From Gottfriedia solisilvae (lineage in GTDB: Bacteria; Bacillota; Bacilli; Bacillales; Bacillaceae_G), in contig NZ_NETJ01000003.1 in NCBI RefSeq assembly GCF_002128405.1, positions 766,380 to 830,379 of the forward strand: 64,000 bases of DNA, given 5' to 3'. Each line of letters starts with the position of its first letter. Position 1 is the stretch's first letter. Shown here piece by piece: positions 18,275-33,642 of this stretch. Position numbers and translations under genes: made by a program. The notes under the pieces are model-generated. The model did no database searches. It was not told the DNA's origin and saw only the letters and a program-made list of their open reading frames with translations.

Positions 18275-18916
18275 ATGAAAAATACATTCAAAAAATTTTC
18301 TCAAACAATTTTAGGGATCGCAGTAGCTTTACCTATGATTTTAGGAGTTGGCGCAGGAAGTGCTGGAGCAACATCGGGAGCAATAGCTGTCTCTAAATTA
18401 TCAATTAAAGAAAAGCCATATTTTAGTTCAAAAACAGTTGGATATTTAGCTAAAAATCAAAAAATCACTTACTCAGGTTACAATAGTTCGTTTGTAAAAA
18501 TTAGTTACAAAGGTAAAACAAGATATATTCAAAAGAAATATGTGAAATATATAGCACCAACATCTACTACGCGAGCAAGTACTAGTTCATCTACTCAGCA
18601 ACAAATTTTAGATTTAGTAAATACTGAGCGTGGTAAAAGCGGATTAAAACCTTTAACACTTACTAGCTACCTAAATGGAACTGCTCAACAATGGTCACAA
18701 ACAATGAGTAATGCAAACAGTATGTATCATTCAACTTTATCATTCAATGGTGGGTATAAAGGTGAAAACATTGCACATGGTCAAACAACTCCATCACAAG
18801 TAATGTATGATTGGATGCACTCTGAAGGTCATAGAGCTAACATCATGAGCAAAAACTTCCAACATCTAGGTGTTGGTAAAGTAGGAACTTATTGGACGCA
18901 ACAATTTACTGACTGA
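18275..18916 (+). CDS. Secreted SH3-like/CAP-domain protein
   Basis: 213 aa with a signal peptide (basic KNTFKKF, hydrophobic core, cleavage probably after residue 32 at AGA). An SH3b-like domain at about 37-90 ends in KKYVKYIAP; a short Ser/Thr linker follows, then a C-terminal CAP (SCP/PR1) domain from about 107 with QQILDLVNTERGKSG, GENIAHG and HRANIMSKNFQHLGVG. YkwD-type CAP proteins are common exoproteins of bacilli, function largely unknown. ATG 18275 chosen for GAGGA upstream and for the signal peptide; an earlier in-frame ATG would bury the signal. No homologue sits between ileS and lspA in B. subtilis. Confidence 0.88.
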   Translation: MKNTFKKFSQTILGIAVALPMILGVGAGSAGATSGAIAVSKLSIKEKPYFSSKTVGYLAKNQKITYSGYNSSFVKISYKGKTRYIQKKYVKYIAPTSTTRASTSSSTQQQILDLVNTERGKSGLKPLTLTSYLNGTAQQWSQTMSNANSMYHSTLSFNGGYKGENIAHGQTTPSQVMYDWMHSEGHRANIMSKNFQHLGVGKVGTYWTQQFTD

Positions 18917-18948
18917 TATAACAAAAGGCTTATGTTAATCTAATTTTT

Positions 18949-18975
18949 AGACTGTCTATATAGACAGTCTTTTTT
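18949..18975 (+). terminator. Terminator of the CAP-domain gene
   Basis: AGACTGTC (18949-18956) and GACAGTCT (18963-18970) around TATATA, followed by TTTTTT. Confidence 0.92.
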
Positions 18976-19136
18976 ATATTTGTAATAGCATTTATTTTAT
19001 AATAGTGAAACCTTAAACTCAATGATTTATAAATGGGAATATCTTTATCAGTTTCCTTTAAAGGAAAAACTTTCACCTTTTATGAATGTCAGTTCTGGGA
19101 AAATTATATTTACATTCAAAAAAGGGAGTGAACAAG

Positions 19137-19457
19137 ATGAGCAATGAAATTTACCATATAAGACAAGAGCTCGAAATGATTAAAAATGAATTGCTACATC
19201 GTTTATTTTCTGAACCAATTCATTCAAATATTGTGGAACCTCATCTTTCATTATATGAGGAAACAATGAAACATCAAGTTCTTGTTGATGATATGAAGAA
19301 TGATTTATATGATATAGAGCTTGCAATACAAAAAATTGATAATGGATTGTATGGTTTTTGTGAAGTTACGGGAACACAAATTCCAATAGAGAAACTAAAA
19401 GTTCTTCCTACAGGAAGAACAATTGATGACTTTAGTTTTGTCAGAAATTATTACTGA
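19137..19457 (+). CDS. DksA/TraR-like protein (YlyA/YteA type), zinc ligands lost
   Basis: 106 aa, mostly helical, ending in a degenerate DksA zinc-finger block: NGLYGFCEVTGTQIPIEKLKVLPTGRT. Only one cysteine of the C4 finger remains, as also seen in YteA-type Bacillus proteins. In B. subtilis, YlyA occupies this position between ileS and lspA and modulates RNA polymerase in the forespore; whether this protein does the same is inference. ATG 19137 chosen for GGGAGTG upstream. Confidence 0.75.
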   Translation: MSNEIYHIRQELEMIKNELLHRLFSEPIHSNIVEPHLSLYEETMKHQVLVDDMKNDLYDIELAIQKIDNGLYGFCEVTGTQIPIEKLKVLPTGRTIDDFSFVRNYY

Positions 19458-19530
19458 TTTGTATTTCATTGTATAAACTTGTCCCCTATGCTAAACTTTT
19501 ATGAGATATCTAATAAGGTAGGGGATAAAT

Positions 19531-19989
19531 ATGGCATATATTATTGCACTAATTGTCATTTTAATTGACCAATTAACTAAACTTGCAGTATTAAAGAAGA
19601 TGTATTTAGGTGAAAATATTGAAATCATTAAAAATATTTTTTACATAACATCTCACCGTAACAGAGGAGCGGCTTGGGGAATGTTACAAGGTAAAATGTT
19701 CTTTTTCTACATTATTACAATTGTATTCGTTGTAGCTGTGGTTTACTTTATTCAAAAGCATGCGAAAAATGATCGTTTATTATCTATTTCTTTAGGTCTG
19801 GTATTAGGTGGCGCGATTGGAAACTTTATCGATCGTTTCTTCCGTAAAGAAGTTGTTGATTTTATACATGTTTATATTTTTGGATATGATTTTCCTGTGT
19901 TTAATATTGCCGATTCTGCACTTTGTATTGGAGTCGTCTTATTATTTATTATTACTTTATTGGAAGAAAAAAGAGGAGTTAAGGAATGA
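19531..19989 (+). CDS. lspA: Signal peptidase II (lipoprotein)
   Basis: Membrane aspartic protease that removes signal peptides from diacylglyceryl-modified prolipoproteins. 152 aa with four membrane helices. Family blocks: DQLTKL near the N terminus, NRGAAWG, and the catalytic aspartates in EVVDFIHV and [11 protein letters not shown]. Overlaps rluD by 4 nt (ATGA), indicating translational coupling. Confidence 0.96.
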   Translation: MAYIIALIVILIDQLTKLAVLKKMYLGENIEIIKNIFYITSHRNRGAAWGMLQGKMFFFYIITIVFVVAVVYFIQKHAKNDRLLSISLGLVLGGAIGNFIDRFFRKEVVDFIHVYIFGYDFPVFNIADSALCIGVVLLFIITLLEEKRGVKE

Positions 19990-20894
19990 CAGTTTTTACA
20001 TTTGCAGTTGAAGAAGAACAACATTTAGAAAGAATCGATACTTTTATTACAGCTCAAAATGAAGAGTGGTCTCGTTCACAAGTACAAATCTGGTTAAAAG
20101 AAGATTTTGTATTAGTAAATGGTGAAAAAGTAAAGCGAAATTACAAAGTGAAACAAGGCGATGAAATATCAGTTTCAGTACCTGATCCAAAGCCTTTAGA
20201 AATTATTGCAGAGAATATTCCACTTGAAATTTACTACGAAGATAGTGATGTTATCGTTGTCAATAAACCTCGTGGTATGGTAGTTCATCCTGCATTAGGT
20301 CATGAAACTGGTACTTTAGTGAATGCATTAATGTATCATTGCAAAGATTTATCTGGAATTAATGGCATTTTAAGGCCAGGAATTGTTCATCGAATTGATA
20401 AAGATACATCAGGCCTTCTAATGGTAGCTAAAAATGATGTAGCGCATGAAAAACTTGCAGAACAATTACGTGAAAAAACGACTGTTCGTAAATATATTGC
20501 AATCGTTCATGGTGTAATTCAGCATGAAGAGGGTACGATTGATGCACCAATCGGAAGAGATAAATCAGATCGTCAAAGTATGACAGTTACTGAAGAAAAT
20601 GCTAAAGAAGCTGTAACGCATTTTAAAGTACTAGAACGATTTGAAGAGTTTACATTAGTTGAATGTCAGCTTGAAACAGGTCGTACACATCAAATTCGTG
20701 TTCATATGAAGTATATTGGTTTCCCATTAGCTGGAGATCCAAAATATGGTCCGAGAAAAACAATTGATATTGATGGGCAAGCACTTCACGCTGCAGTATT
20801 AGGATTTAAGCATCCAAGAACAGGTGAATATATGGAGTTTTCATCACCTATTCCAAAAGTAATGGAAGATGTATTAGAAAATTTAAGAAGATAA
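19986..20894 (+). CDS. rluD: RluD-family 23S rRNA pseudouridine synthase
   Basis: 302 aa: N-terminal S4 domain (about 14-75), then the RluA catalytic domain with [11 protein letters not shown]; the catalytic aspartate is Asp138. GRTHQIRVH and ALHAA motifs follow. The RluD/YlyB type usually modifies helix 69 of 23S rRNA; the precise sites are not provable from sequence. Coupled to lspA and followed by the pyr promoter. Confidence 0.92.
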   Translation: MTVFTFAVEEEQHLERIDTFITAQNEEWSRSQVQIWLKEDFVLVNGEKVKRNYKVKQGDEISVSVPDPKPLEIIAENIPLEIYYEDSDVIVVNKPRGMVVHPALGHETGTLVNALMYHCKDLSGINGILRPGIVHRIDKDTSGLLMVAKNDVAHEKLAEQLREKTTVRKYIAIVHGVIQHEEGTIDAPIGRDKSDRQSMTVTEENAKEAVTHFKVLERFEEFTLVECQLETGRTHQIRVHMKYIGFPLAGDPKYGPRKTIDIDGQALHAAVLGFKHPRTGEYMEFSSPIPKVMEDVLENLRR

Positions 20895-20897
20895 CTG

Positions 20898-20926
20898 TTG
20901 ACAACTTATGCCTAGTGAGGCATAAT
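20898..20926 (+). promoter_or_regulatory. Sigma-A promoter of the pyr operon
   Basis: Perfect TTGACA (20898-20903), 17-bp spacer, CATAAT (20921-20926). Confidence 0.9.
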
Positions 20927-20931
20927 GAGGA

Positions 20932-21045
20932 CAGTTGAATGAACCTTTAACACAACCCCGTGAGGTTGAGAAGGAAGCGGAATATAAAAGGGATAACTGT
21001 ATCCTTTTGTGCTACCCTCTTGTCCATCGGGCAAGAGGGTTTTTG
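20932..21045 (+). promoter_or_regulatory. PyrR-controlled attenuator upstream of pyrR
   Basis: The PyrR-binding (anti-antiterminator) segment is at about 20935-20977, with GAATGAACCTTTAACACAA then the loop CCCGTGAGGTTGAG. A competing AAAGGGATA/TATCCTTT hairpin follows. The terminator is CCCTCTTG (21015-21022) with CAAGAGGG (21032-21039) and TTTTT. UMP-bound PyrR favours termination. Confidence 0.92.
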
Positions 21046-21073
21046 CTTCTACAAAATAAAAAGTAGGAGGTAA

Positions 21074-21622
<549 letters not shown>

Positions 21623-21728
21623 AAGTCCCTTTTAATGTGGTCCAGAGAGGCCGCCAAAGGGTCTAGTTAGTTGCTGCCTTCTTAGCAACGTATTGGACTC
21701 TTTGTGTAAATCACAAAGAGTTTTTTTT
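21623..21728 (+). promoter_or_regulatory. PyrR attenuator between pyrR and pyrP
   Basis: PyrR-binding segment at about 21626-21661 with CCTTTTAA and GTCCAGAGAGGC, the consensus loop. The terminator ACTCTTTGTG (21697-21706) and CACAAAGAGT (21712-21721) is a perfect 10-bp stem followed by Ts. Confidence 0.93.
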
Positions 21729-21750
21729 ATGAAAAAATGGGGGAATCTAA

Positions 21751-23049
21751 ATGATAAAACAGAAACCAGTTTTAGAAATCAATGAAAAACCAAGTTTGAG
21801 TCAATGGTTTTTCCTAAGTATACAGCACTTATTCGCAATGTTTGGTGCAACTGTATTAGCACCAATCTTAATCGGAATTTCTCCAGCAATCGCATTAATT
21901 TCAAGTGGGATTGGAACGATCGTTTTTGTACTAATTACAAGAGGTAGAGTACCTTCTTACTTAGGGTCATCATTCGCATTCATTGCTCCCATGAGCTTCG
22001 CTATAAAGAATCTTGGAACAGGAGCAGCATTTGTAGGAGTGTTCATCACAGGGATTGTATATGCGGTGATCGCACTTGTTATTAACAAAGTCGGCGTAAA
22101 ATGGTTATTTAAAATATTACCACCAATCGTAGTAGGACCAGTCATTATCGTAATCGGCTTAGGCTTATCATCAGTAGCTGTAGGCATGGCAATGAATGGA
22201 GCAGATGGTAAATATAGTTCAACATCAATCACAATTGCATTCATCACATTAGCGATCACAATCGTAACAGCATTATTCACAAGAGGGTTCTTATCAGTCA
22301 TACCAATCTTAGTCGGAATTATCGGCGGTTATATTACTTCAATCTTCTTTGGAATCGTAGACTTCTCGAAAGTCGCAAAAGCAAAATGGATCGAAATACC
22401 TGATTTCTCAGTACCATTCGTAGACTACACGCCAGAAATTACATTACAGTTACTTTTCATCTTTGTACCAGTCGCAATCGTAACAATTTCTGAACACATC
22501 GGTCACCAAGTAGTACTTGGAAATGTAGTAGATAAAGATTTAATTAAAGATCCTGGTTTAGATCGTTCACTTTTCGGAGACGCAGTGTCAACAATGATTG
22601 CAGGTCTAATCGGTGGACCAACAACGACAACTTACGGTGAAAACATTGGTGTTTTAGCCATAACAAGAGCTTACAGTGTTTACCTGTTCGTCGGTGCAGC
22701 AATCTTCGCAATGATATTCGGATTCGTCGGAAAGATTTCAGCAATCATAAGTTCAATCCCAACACCAGTAATGGGTGGTATCTCAATACTACTTTTCGGA
22801 ATCATCGCTTCTAGCGGGTTAAGAGTACTGGTTGAAAATAAAATTGATTTTAGTAAACAACGTAACTTAGTAATCGCATCTGTCATCCTAGTATTAGGGA
22901 TTGGCGGAGCAACAATCCATGTTGGAGATGTCTTCACACTTGAAGGAATGGCATTAGCCGCACTAATCGGAGTTTTACTAAATTTAGTCCTACCAGAAAA
23001 AATTGGTGGAGATCGAGATATTGAAATGAACAATGAAAAAGCTTCATAA
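21751..23049 (+). CDS. pyrP: Uracil permease
   Basis: NCS2-family uracil:proton symporter. 432 aa with about 12-14 membrane helices. Family marks: QHLFAMFGATVLAP near the N terminus, ISEHIGHQ with the conserved glutamate, and GGPTTTTYGENIG, the substrate-site motif. GGGGGAA ribosome site. The gap to pyrB lacks the third PyrR attenuator known from B. subtilis. The gene body favours ATC and GTA codons more than most neighbours. Confidence 0.96.
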   Translation: MIKQKPVLEINEKPSLSQWFFLSIQHLFAMFGATVLAPILIGISPAIALISSGIGTIVFVLITRGRVPSYLGSSFAFIAPMSFAIKNLGTGAAFVGVFITGIVYAVIALVINKVGVKWLFKILPPIVVGPVIIVIGLGLSSVAVGMAMNGADGKYSSTSITIAFITLAITIVTALFTRGFLSVIPILVGIIGGYITSIFFGIVDFSKVAKAKWIEIPDFSVPFVDYTPEITLQLLFIFVPVAIVTISEHIGHQVVLGNVVDKDLIKDPGLDRSLFGDAVSTMIAGLIGGPTTTTYGENIGVLAITRAYSVYLFVGAAIFAMIFGFVGKISAIISSIPTPVMGGISILLFGIIASSGLRVLVENKIDFSKQRNLVIASVILVLGIGGATIHVGDVFTLEGMALAALIGVLLNLVLPEKIGGDRDIEMNNEKAS

Positions 23050-23103
23050 ACACAATTGATAGATTGGAGCACTCTAAAAACAAAAATGGTGCTCTAGATA
23101 TAA

Positions 23104-25314
<2,211 letters not shown>

Positions 25315-25318
<4 letters not shown>

Positions 25319-26415
25319 TGCGTCAATTAATATTAGAAGACGGAACAGTTTTTGTAGGAGAAGGATTTGGTAGCGAAGTTGAAACAACAGGAGAAATCGT
25401 ATTTACAACAGGTATGACAGGATATCAAGAAGTATTAACTGACCCATCTTACTGTGGACAAATCGTAACATTTACTTATCCATTAGTAGGTAATTACGGT
25501 ATCAATTTAGAGGATTTTGAAAGCATTGTACCAGCAGTACACGGATTAATCGTTAAGGAGTATGCTGAGCATCCTTCAAATTTCCGAAATAAAATGAGCT
25601 TGGATCAATATTGTAAAGATAAAGGAATCCCAGGTTTAGCAGGTATCGATACACGTATGTTAACGAAAAAGTTACGTGAAGTTGGAACAATGAAAGGGAA
25701 ATTCTGCAGTATGGAAGCCAACGTAGATGAAGTTGTTGCAGAATTAACAAATACACCATTATTCACTAACCACGTGGAACGAGTTTCAACACAAAAGCCT
25801 TATAGAAGTCCAGGTAGAGGACACCGAGTAGTATTAGTAGACTTCGGTATGAAGCATGGTATTTTAAGAGAATTAACAAATCGTAAATGTGACGTAACAG
25901 TCGTACCATATAATATCTCAGCAAAAGAAATTTTCTTACTAGCTCCAGATGGAATTATGTTAAGTAATGGACCTGGAGATCCAAAAGATGTTCAAGTAGC
26001 AATCGAAATGATTAAAGAAGTAGTTGGCAAAGTACCATTATTCGGAATTTGCTTAGGTCATCAGTTATTTGCGCTAGCAAATGGAGGAGATACTTCAAAA
26101 CTTAAATTCGGACATCGCGGTGCGAACCATCCAGTTAAACATTTAGAAACAGGAAAAGTAGCAATTACATCACAAAACCACGGTTATGCTGTAGAAATGG
26201 ATTCAATTGAAGGAACTGATTTAGTAGTAACACATGTTGCACTAAATGATGGAACTGTAGAAGGACTTAAACATAAGAAATACCCAGCATTCACAGTACA
26301 ATATCACCCAGAGGCATCACCGGGACCAGAAGATGCAAACTATTTATTCGATGAATTTATGAGCATGATGGAAGCACAGAAGAGAGAGGGGAACTTACAA
26401 TGCCAAAACGCGTAG
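25315..26415 (+). CDS. pyrAA: Carbamoyl phosphate synthetase, glutaminase subunit (pyrimidine)
   Basis: Supplies ammonia from glutamine to CarB. 366 aa: N-terminal CPSase small-chain domain ([16 protein letters not shown]) and a C-terminal class I glutaminase with the catalytic cysteine in FGICLGHQ and the His/Glu dyad in [10 protein letters not shown]. Start ATG 25315 or 25318; GGGGAAG upstream. Overlaps pyrC by 4 nt and pyrAB by 16 nt. Confidence 0.96.
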
Positions 26416-29400
26416 ACATTAAAACAATCTTAGTAATCGGATCAGGACCAATCGTAATCGGTCAAGCAGCAGAATTTGATTATGCTGGAACACAGGCTTG
26501 TCAGGCATTGAAAGAAGAAGGATACAAAGTAATTCTTGTAAACTCAAACCCTGCAACAATAATGACGGATGTACAAACAGCAGATAAAGTATACATCGAG
26601 CCACTAACAGTAGATTTCGTTAGTCGAATCATTCGCAAAGAACGCCCAGATGCACTTTTACCAACATTAGGAGGTCAAACAGGACTTAACCTAGCGGTAG
26701 CACTAGATAATTCTGGTGTGTTAAAAGAATGTGGTGTAAAAATTTTAGGTACAACGTTAGAAGCAATTAACCGTGCAGAAGACCGAGACTTATTCAGAAC
26801 ATTAATGAACGACTTAAATGAGCCAGTACCAGAAAGTACAATCATCCATACTTTAGAAGAAGCATATGACTTCGTAGAAGAAATTGGTTACCCGGTTATC
26901 GTAAGACCTGCCTTTACTCTTGGAGGAACAGGCGGAGGAATTTGCCACGATGAAGAAGAGCTTAAAGAAATCGTAGCAAGTGGATTAAAAAATAGCCCAG
27001 TAACACAATGTTTATTAGAAAAAAGTATCGCTGGTTTTAAAGAAATCGAATATGAAGTAATGCGAGATGCAAATGACCATGCGATTGTAGTATGTAACAT
27101 GGAAAACATCGACCCAGTTGGTGTTCATACAGGGGATTCAATCGTAGTTGCTCCTTCTCAAACATTAAGTGATCGCGAGTATCAAATGTTACGAAATGTA
27201 TCACTTAAAATCATTCGCGCTTTAGGAATTGAAGGTGGATGTAACGTACAGCTTGCACTAGATCCAGATAGCTTCCAATACTATGTAATCGAAGTTAATC
27301 CACGTGTATCACGTTCAAGTGCGCTAGCATCAAAAGCAACAGGTTATCCGATTGCGAAATTAGCAGCGAAAATTGCAGTAGGCTTAACATTAGATGAGAT
27401 GATTAACCCAGTTACAAAGAAAACTTATGCATGCTTCGAGCCAGCATTAGACTATATCGTATCAAAAATTCCACGCTGGCCATTTGATAAATTTGAAACG
27501 GCAAACCGTCAGTTAGGAACTCAAATGAAAGCAACTGGAGAAGTAATGGCGATTGGTAGAACACTTGAAGAGTCATTATTAAAAGCAGTACGCTCTCTAG
27601 AATTAGGAATAAGTCACATCGAGCTTAACGCAGTAAAAGAACTGACTAAAGACGAAATGATTACTCGCATGGCAAAAGCTGACGATGAAAGACTATACAT
27701 CGTTGCTGAAGCAATGAGAACAGGTATGACGTTAGAAGAAATACATGATATTACAAAAATTGATTTCTTCTTCTTACACAAAATTGAAAACATCATCAAA
27801 ATGGAAAAAGTTATTAAAGAAAACCATTTTGAACTTGATGTACTATTAAAAGCTAAGAAAATGGGCTTCAGTGATGATTACCTAGCATTACAATGGAATG
27901 CAACAAATAAAGAAATATACGATTTTAGAAAACAAAATCAAATCATTCCGGTATATAAAATGGTTGATACATGTTCTGCTGAGTTTGAATCTACCACTCC
28001 ATACTTCTACGGAACATATGAGATCGAAAATGAATCAATTGTAACTGATAAGAAAAGTGTAGTAGTACTTGGCTCTGGTCCAATACGTATCGGTCAAGGT
28101 ATTGAGTTTGACTATGCAACAGTACATTGTGTAAGAGCAATTAAAGAGGCTGGATACGAAGCAATCATTATAAACAACAATCCAGAAACGGTTTCGACTG
28201 ACTTTAGTATCTCAGACAAACTTTATTTCGAGCCATTAACAATTGAAGACGTAATGCATATTATCGATTTAGAAAAACCGATGGGTGTAGTCGTTCAATT
28301 CGGTGGTCAAACAGCAATTAACCTAGCAGGCAAATTAGTAGAACGTGGTGTGAAAATTCTTGGAACTTCACTTGAAGATTTAGATCGTGCAGAAGACCGA
28401 GACAAGTTTGAAGAAGCACTTCAACAATTAGGTGTTCCACAACCTCTTGGTAAAACAGCAATGACAGCAGAAGAAGCTGCAGCAATCGCTGATGAAATTG
28501 GTTATCCAGTTTTAGTAAGACCATCATACGTACTTGGTGGACGTGCTATGGAGATTGTATATCACCGTGAAGAAATTCTACACTATATGCAAAATGCAGT
28601 AAAAATCAATCCAGAACATCCAGTACTAGTAGACCGTTACTTAACTGGTAAAGAAATTGAAGTAGATGCAATCTCTGACGGAATCGATGTATATATCCCA
28701 GGTATAATGGAGCATATCGAACGAGCAGGAGTTCACTCCGGAGATTCAATCGCAGTATATCCTACACAAAATGTATCAGAAGCTGCGAAGGAAAAGTTAA
28801 TCGAATATACAATCAAACTAGCAAAAGGCTTAAATATTAAAGGATTACTAAACATCCAGTTTGTTGTCACAGATAAAGATGAAGTATTCGTACTAGAGGT
28901 TAACCCAAGATCAAGTCGTACAGTACCATTCTTAAGTAAAATTACAAATGTACCAATGGCGAATATCGCAACTAAAGTAATCCTAGGTCAAACACTAGCA
29001 TCATTCGGTTATGCAACAGGCTACCATCCAGAAGGTAAAGAAGTGTATGTAAAAGCACCAGTGTTCTCATTCGCTAAATTACGCTCAGTAGATATAACAT
29101 TAGGCCCTGAAATGAAATCAACTGGAGAAGTAATGGGGAAAGATGTAAGTCTTCAAAAAGCATTATACAAAGCATTAATCGCTGCAGGAATGCATATCCC
29201 AACTCACGGTTCAGTGATCATTACAGTAGCTGATAAGGATAAAGAAGAAGTAGTGAATATCGCAAAACGCTTCCATGAAATTGGATTTACAGTATTCGGT
29301 ACTGAAGGAACTAAAAATCATTTAGAAAACCACGGTGTACCAGTAAAAGCTGTAAACAAAATTAACGAGCATGAAGACAATATGCTAGACATGATCAAGC

Positions 29401-29608
29401 GTGGAGATGCGCAGTTTGTAATCAATACATTAACAAAAGGTAAAAAACCAGCTCGTGATGGATTCAGAATTCGTCGTGAATCAGTTGAAAACGGAGTAGT
29501 TTGCTTAACTTCACTTGATACAGCAAATGCAATATTATCAGTAATTGAAAGCTTAACATTCTCAACTTCTGCACTACCAAACAAAGAAATGAAGGCTGGC
29601 GTATTAAT

Positions 29609-29612
<4 letters not shown>
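26400..29612 (+). CDS. pyrAB: Carbamoyl phosphate synthetase, large subunit (pyrimidine)
   Basis: Makes carbamoyl phosphate from bicarbonate, ATP and ammonia. 1070 aa with two homologous ATP-grasp halves: [20 protein letters not shown] begins the first and [19 protein letters not shown] the second. The C-terminal MGS-like domain (about 930-1070) binds allosteric effectors. In the first 60 codons 12 end in T against 20 of 60 in yloB; Ile and Val codons lean to ATC and GTA. Overlaps pyrK by 4 nt. Confidence 0.97.
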
Positions 29613-31998
<2,386 letters not shown>

Positions 31999-32002
<4 letters not shown>

Positions 32003-32637
32003 AAAAGAATATCGCAGCAAACTTATTAAGCATTGGGGCAGTAAGCCTTCAACCTGAAACTCCATTTACTTGGGCATCAGGAATCAAATCTCCTATCTAT
32101 TGTGATAATCGCTTAACTCTTGGCTATCCAGAAATTCGTAAAAATATTGCATCAGGACTAGTTCAATTAATCGAAGAAAAATTTGGCACAGTTGATGTAA
32201 TTGCTGGAACTGCAACAGCGGGAATTCCACATGCAGCTTGGACAAGTGATTTAATGAACTTGCCGATGGTCTATGTCCGCAGCTCTGCAAAAGGTCATGG
32301 CAAAGGAAACCAAATTGAAGGCCCAATAAAAGCAGGTCAAAAAGTTGTAGTAGTAGAAGATCTGATTTCAACAGGTGGAAGCGTAATTACATGTGTAGAA
32401 GCATTACGTGAAGCAGGTTGTGAAGTGGTAGGAGTTGTATCAATTTTCACATATAATCTACCAGCTGCAGTAGAAAAATTCGAAGCAAATGACGTAACAT
32501 ACTACTCTCTAACTGATTATGACACGTTAGTAGAAGTAGCTAAAGAGCAAGGCTCAATTAAAGAAGACCATGTAGCAAAACTAACTGCCTGGAGAAAAAA
32601 TCCACAAGACGCTAGCTGGATGACTGTCGGCGTATAA
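31999..32637 (+). CDS. pyrE: Orotate phosphoribosyltransferase
   Basis: Couples orotate to PRPP to make OMP. 212 aa. The PRPP loop is [28 protein letters not shown] and [13 protein letters not shown] (flexible catalytic loop) are present. ATG 31999 chosen for GGGAGGG upstream and overlap with the pyrF stop. Last gene of the operon. Confidence 0.97.
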
Positions 32638-32648
32638 AATAATGTAGG

Positions 32649-32677
32649 AACACAGCCTCAAATGGCTGTGTTTTTTT
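32649..32677 (+). terminator. Terminator of the pyr operon
   Basis: AACACAGCC (32649-32657) and GGCTGTGTT (32664-32672) around TCAAAT, followed by Ts. Confidence 0.93.
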
Positions 32678-32726
32678 GATTAATTCCTTTATTTTTGGTC
32701 CCTGATCAGAATTTCATAGAAATTAG

Positions 32727-32756
32727 TTGAAAACTATTCATTTTAATTTTTATACT
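32727..32756 (+). promoter_or_regulatory. Sigma-A-like promoter of the DinB-like gene
   Basis: TTGAAA (32727-32732), 18-bp spacer, TATACT (32751-32756). Confidence 0.6.
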
Positions 32757-32800
32757 ATTCATATAATTGTTAATGTGTATCTTTTATAGGGGGGATTTGG

Positions 32801-33340
32801 ATGTCAGTAGAAAAGCTGTTCTTATCAAATAGTTTAAAAGAATTTCAAGGCATTAAAAAACTAGGTGATCTTACGATGAAGCAATTGTCATATGAAGAAT
32901 TAGTATGGCAGCCCTCTAGTGAATCGAATAGTATTGCCATTATCGTTAAACATTTAAGTGGAAACATGATCTCAAGATGGACTGATTTTTTGACGTTAGA
33001 TGGAGAGAAAACATGGCGTAATCGAGATCAGGAATTTGAGGGGACTTATTCTTCAAAGGAAGAAATGCTCGCTGCGTGGGAAAAAGGATGGGATGTAGTA
33101 TTCTCGGCAATTCAAAATTTAAAAGAAGATGACATTCTAAAAACAATCACCATAAGAGGTGAAGCTCATTTTGTACTACAAGCAATACATAGACAAATTA
33201 GTCATTATGGTTATCATATTGGTCAAATTGTTTATGTAGGAAAACAAGTTAAAAATGAACAGTTTACAAGTTTAAGTATCCCTAGAGGACAATCGGAACA
33301 ATATTTAAATGAGAAACTTAAAAACGTAAAACATACATGA
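32801..33340 (+). CDS. DinB-superfamily protein (DUF1572-like)
   Basis: 179 aa four-helix bundle. The metal-binding histidine pattern of the DinB superfamily is visible: KHLSGNM near residue 50 and HRQISHYGYHIGQI near 130. Relatives include damage-inducible proteins and thiol transferases (bacillithiol/mycothiol), but most, including this type, have no assigned reaction. GGGGGGAT ribosome site. A single-gene unit with its own promoter and terminator. Confidence 0.82.
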   Translation: MSVEKLFLSNSLKEFQGIKKLGDLTMKQLSYEELVWQPSSESNSIAIIVKHLSGNMISRWTDFLTLDGEKTWRNRDQEFEGTYSSKEEMLAAWEKGWDVVFSAIQNLKEDDILKTITIRGEAHFVLQAIHRQISHYGYHIGQIVYVGKQVKNEQFTSLSIPRGQSEQYLNEKLKNVKHT

Positions 33341-33378
33341 TGACTATATGAATACCTAATAAAAAATAAAAATGATCA

Positions 33379-33411
33379 TTAAATCTACAACAAAAGTTGT
33401 AGATTTTTTAA
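33379..33411 (+). terminator. Terminator of the DinB-like gene
   Basis: AAATCTACAAC (33381-33391), AAAA loop, GTTGTAGATTT (33396-33406), then T-rich. The following 230 bp before the ABC genes hold no supported gene. Confidence 0.9.
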
Positions 33412-33642
33412 TGAATATTACAACAAAACGAGTAATTAATTTCAAACTTAATGATGAAGAAAAAAAGATCGGTGAAGAGTAAAGTAAGAATGAGGAAAGA
33501 CAAAGATATCGGATGTTTGATTAGAATAGAAAGAAATATTGAAGATTTACCTTTAAATCGGAACTTAGTTTATCAATTCTTTTTTTTAATAATGAAAATA
33601 GTTAGAAAATAATGTAAAATGTTACAAGTTAGGGGGGAATAT

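Noticed and set aside
33411..33482. 23-codon open frame after the DinB-like gene
   Set aside because: It starts in the terminator T-run, has no ribosome site, and resembles nothing I know.
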